A stretch of 8,438 nt of DNA from Bacteroidota bacterium (GTDB taxonomy: Bacteria > Bacteroidota > Bacteroidia > Flavobacteriales_F > PHOS-HE28), in the NCBI GenBank assembly GCA_023428865.1, contig JAEYWT010000169.1:1-8438 (forward strand). Direction: 5' to 3'. Below are positions 6,569-8,438 of this stretch, in pieces. The notes under the pieces were generated by a model that saw only the letters and a list, made by a program, of their open reading frames with translations, searched no databases and was not told the origin of the DNA. How positions within the stretch are numbered: position 1 is the stretch's first letter; each line of letters begins with the position of its first letter. A program made the position numbers and the translations under genes.

Positions 6569-7663
6569 TCAATGGAGCAGTTGTGCCAGCTCATTCAAAG
6601 CGCGTTCCAAAAGTGGATGGCCCTTGGTCGCTGCTGGTGCTTGCAGGTCGCCTACCCGGCTCAACGCACTGAGGATATCCACCTCGGTCTGTGCTTGCAC
6701 CATGAAACGGCCGGTGCTGGCATGCAGCCGACCTAGGTATTCCTGTTCCTCCTGCCCGGGTGTGGGGATCACCAGTGCTGTGCGACTAAGCGCCACTAGG
6801 TCCATCAAGGTAGTGTAGCCGCTGCGAGAGATCACCAGTTCGGCGTTCGCCATGGCTTCGGCAAGGGCTCGGCCACTGAGGTGTGGTTTCCGAAGCAGGT
6901 TGCCACGCATCTCTTCCACGTCGCTGCCAGGCAAACCGCGCACCAACAGGTGCCGTCCTTCCAGATCTTGCAATTGCTCCGTGAGGATCTCGTCCAACAA
7001 CGTACGGTGCGGCTCCGGTCCACTGATCACCGCCACGACGCGGTACGGTGCAGTGCCTTGGGTGTTCGATGGTCCTTCAACGCTCGATCCCAAGCCTTGC
7101 ATCCTGCTTACCGTGCCGATGTAACGTGCGTTCGCAGGCAACGCTTTTCCGTGCGATAGCTCACCTGCCAAGCCGGGCGCCTCGGGTTCATCCATGATCC
7201 AACACTGGTCGAACTTGGTGAGGTGGCGCAGGTTCAGCTTACGCAACGCGCCTTGTGCGATGGGTGTGAAGGGAAAGACCTGATGGGTGATGATCACGCT
7301 CGGCAGGTCCGCTGAGCGAAGGCCGAAGCGCTGATCGCTGATCACGGCATCGAGGCGCAGATCGCGACGGATCCGATCGAAGTGCGCGGTTTCGGCACGA
7401 ACGCTCCGCACCATCTGCGGGAATTGTCGGGCCATGCTCCATAGCTGACTGCGGCTTTTGGAGTAGCGGATCTGTACCCCAGGGATCCGCACGTGTTCCA
7501 ATTCGGGGAACTCCGATCGTAGCAAGGCCAGCGGGCCATTGTCGGCACCAAGGATGGGAACAGCGCCACGCTCTAACAGGGCATGGATGATCGGGATGCA
7601 CCGCGTGCTATGGCCCAAACCCCAGTCGAGCGGGGCTACAAGGATGCGCTTGCCGGTGAACAC
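6569..7663 (-). CDS. MurG-like glycosyltransferase (GT-B fold, GT28-type C-terminus)
   Basis: A 364-residue cytoplasmic or membrane-associated glycosyltransferase. The N-terminal half begins with a beta strand and the loop DWGLGHSTR (13-21), a glycine-rich GLGH motif typical of acceptor/membrane-side domains in MurG-like enzymes. The C-terminal half has a SGPEP strand-turn (214-218), then the nucleotide-sugar site SRSGYTTLMDL (279-289) and PTPGQEEQEYLG (300-311), the usual GT28 pattern. It lacks an obvious signal peptide or transmembrane helix. It is not MurG itself: no cell-wall genes are nearby and the sequence fits an uncharacterised Bacteroidota family, so donor and acceptor are unknown. 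The start is GTG at 7663, which places the first beta strand (KRILVAP) right at the N-terminus; no better in-frame start was found upstream. It is divergent from trmB and probably lies upstream of the nuclease in one transcript. Confidence 0.85.
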   Translation of the reverse strand: MFTGKRILVAPLDWGLGHSTRCIPIIHALLERGAVPILGADNGPLALLRSEFPELEHVRIPGVQIRYSKSRSQLWSMARQFPQMVRSVRAETAHFDRIRRDLRLDAVISDQRFGLRSADLPSVIITHQVFPFTPIAQGALRKLNLRHLTKFDQCWIMDEPEAPGLAGELSHGKALPANARYIGTVSRMQGLGSSVEGPSNTQGTAPYRVVAVISGPEPHRTLLDEILTEQLQDLEGRHLLVRGLPGSDVEEMRGNLLRKPHLSGRALAEAMANAELVISRSGYTTLMDLVALSRTALVIPTPGQEEQEYLGRLHASTGRFMVQAQTEVDILSALSRVGDLQAPAATKGHPLLERALNELAQLLH

Positions 7664-7717
7664 ATGGCAAAGGTCGCACCTCTGTGTAAAGCGTGGGTGA
7701 AGCGTGCTGCGGTGCCC

Positions 7718-7725
7718 TATTTTCG
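7718..7725 (+). promoter_or_regulatory. Possible -7 element of trmB
   Basis: TATTTTCG differs from TAnnTTTG at one base and is the only AT-rich patch in the 101-bp region between the glycosyltransferase and trmB. A start near 7731 would give a leader of about 34 bases, containing the hairpin described at 7747-7767. No clear -33 box was found. Confidence 0.3.
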
Positions 7726-7746
7726 CGCCCGCCTGCCGGAATCATT

Positions 7747-7767
7747 CGTGAAGGCAGGGCCTTCATG
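7747..7767 (+). promoter_or_regulatory. Hairpin sequestering the trmB start codon
   Basis: Bases 7747-7755 pair with 7759-7767 around a 3-base AGG loop. The stem has nine pairs, eight Watson-Crick and one G-U (7748 with 7766), and two more U-G pairs could extend it. The ATG of trmB (7765-7767) forms the 3' base of the stem. The core GAAGGC/GCCTTC pairing is perfect. There is no T-run, so it is not a normal terminator. Control of translation initiation is inferred. Confidence 0.5.
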
Positions 7768-8438
7768 GGCAAGAACAAGATCAGTCGTTTCGCGGAGAAC
7801 CTCACCTTCGAGCATGTGGTACAACCTTCCTTCTCGCAGTTGGTGAAGGAAGGTCTTCCGCAACGTGGCCGTTGGAATGAGCTGCTCTTCAAGCGCGAAG
7901 CGCCCTTGGTATTAGAGCTCGGTTGTGGCGGCGGAGAATACACCGTCGGTCTTGCGCGCTTGAACCCCGATCGCAACTACCTCGGTGTGGACATCAAAGG
8001 CGCTCGTTTGTGGCGAGGAGCCCGTACCGCGAAAGAGGAAGGTTTGCACAATGTTGGTTTCCTCCGCACGCACGTGGACCATTTGCTGAAGTGTTTCGGG
8101 CCGCAGGAAGTGGATGAGATCTGGCTTACCTTCAGCGATCCGCAGATCGGCAAGGCGCGCAAACGCCTCACCAGCCCCTTGTTCCTAGCGCGCTACAAAG
8201 AGGTCCTAAAGCCTGGCGGGTTCATCCATCTGAAGACCGACAGCCCGCTGCTCTACGAATACACGTTGGAGCAGATCGGCGAGCACAAGCTGCCCATCTA
8301 CGAGCAGAGTGCCGAAGTCTATGCCGAACTCGTGCCTCGCGTCTCACCCGACGAGCAGGCCGTTCTGAACATCAAGACCTACTACGAGCAGATGTGGCTG
8401 GAGGAGGGAAGGACCATCCATTATGTAAGGTTCGGGAT
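7765..8438 (+). CDS. trmB: tRNA (guanine-N7-)-methyltransferase, 3' end just outside window
   Basis: SAM-dependent cytoplasmic enzyme that makes m7G at position 46 of the tRNA variable loop. The frame runs 224 residues to the window edge without a stop. Since the family is usually about 220-240 residues, only a few are missing. Visible features are the MGKNK.-RFAEN opening common in Bacteroidota TrmB; SAM motif I, VLELGCGGGEYT (49-60); GVDIKGARL (75-83) at the end of the next strand; the TFSDPQ motif (122-127, with Asp125) followed by a basic loop and KRL; a post-motif strand KPGGFIHLKTDS (149-160); and a C-terminal IKTYYEQMWLEEG..IHYVRF segment, which matches the tRNA-contacting end of the family. 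The start is fixed by the conserved N-terminus. The ATG lies in a hairpin. No Shine-Dalgarno sequence is obvious. Confidence 0.95.
   Translation, partial: MGKNKISRFAENLTFEHVVQPSFSQLVKEGLPQRGRWNELLFKREAPLVLELGCGGGEYTVGLARLNPDRNYLGVDIKGARLWRGARTAKEEGLHNVGFLRTHVDHLLKCFGPQEVDEIWLTFSDPQIGKARKRLTSPLFLARYKEVLKPGGFIHLKTDSPLLYEYTLEQIGEHKLPIYEQSAEVYAELVPRVSPDEQAVLNIKTYYEQMWLEEGRTIHYVRFG

Noticed and set aside
7668..7675. Minus-strand GACCTTTG as a -7 element for the glycosyltransferase
   Set aside because: The first base of the consensus is wrong, no -33 box is seen, and the transcript start would fall within the GTG start codon.

Overview
The window looks like ordinary chromosomal sequence from a fairly GC-rich member of the Bacteroidota. 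Three things point there. (1) The protein types are typical: a short DGDGD lipoprotein, a stand-alone LuxE-domain acyl-protein synthetase, a secreted DNA/RNA nuclease fused to an OB-fold-like domain, and a MurG-like glycosyltransferase. (2) The clearest promoter-like elements match the Bacteroidota -7 consensus TAnnTTTG. (3) Convincing Shine-Dalgarno sequences are missing at the start codons. The exact order cannot be fixed from the sequence alone.

Layout from left to right: the 3' two-thirds of tyrS (+, cut by the window edge); a LuxE-domain synthetase (-); a small lipoprotein (+); a Na+/phosphate cotransporter with a C-terminal PhoU-like domain (-); a two-TM sensor histidine kinase (+); a secreted Endonuclease_NS nuclease (-); a MurG-like glycosyltransferase (-); and the start of trmB (+, cut about at its end by the right edge). 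Coding density is very high. Three gene pairs meet tail to tail with only 7, 12 and 5 bases between stop codons. Non-coding DNA is confined to three divergent regions (about 30, 110 and 101 bp) and a 26-bp gap between the glycosyltransferase and nuclease. No stretch over 300 bases lacks a gene. No tRNA, rRNA, CRISPR array, insertion sequence or integrase was seen.

How the genes may work together: tyrS (tRNA charging) and trmB (tRNA m7G46 methylation) are translation housekeeping genes. The middle of the window has a possible phosphate theme: a Na+/Pi transporter with a PhoU-like domain, a divergently transcribed PhoR-type kinase without a neighbouring response regulator, and a secreted nuclease that could release phosphate from external nucleic acids. 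This link rests on position and family only. The glycosyltransferase and nuclease may be co-transcribed.

I do not see a clearly new multi-gene system. The most notable signals are small. A near-perfect hairpin buries the trmB start codon. Two 8-bp words are each repeated, in swapped order, in the transporter/kinase intergenic region. Two face-to-face promoter candidates lie between the LuxE-like and lipoprotein genes. The first QSSS-type motif of the phosphate transporter carries an unusual Leu.
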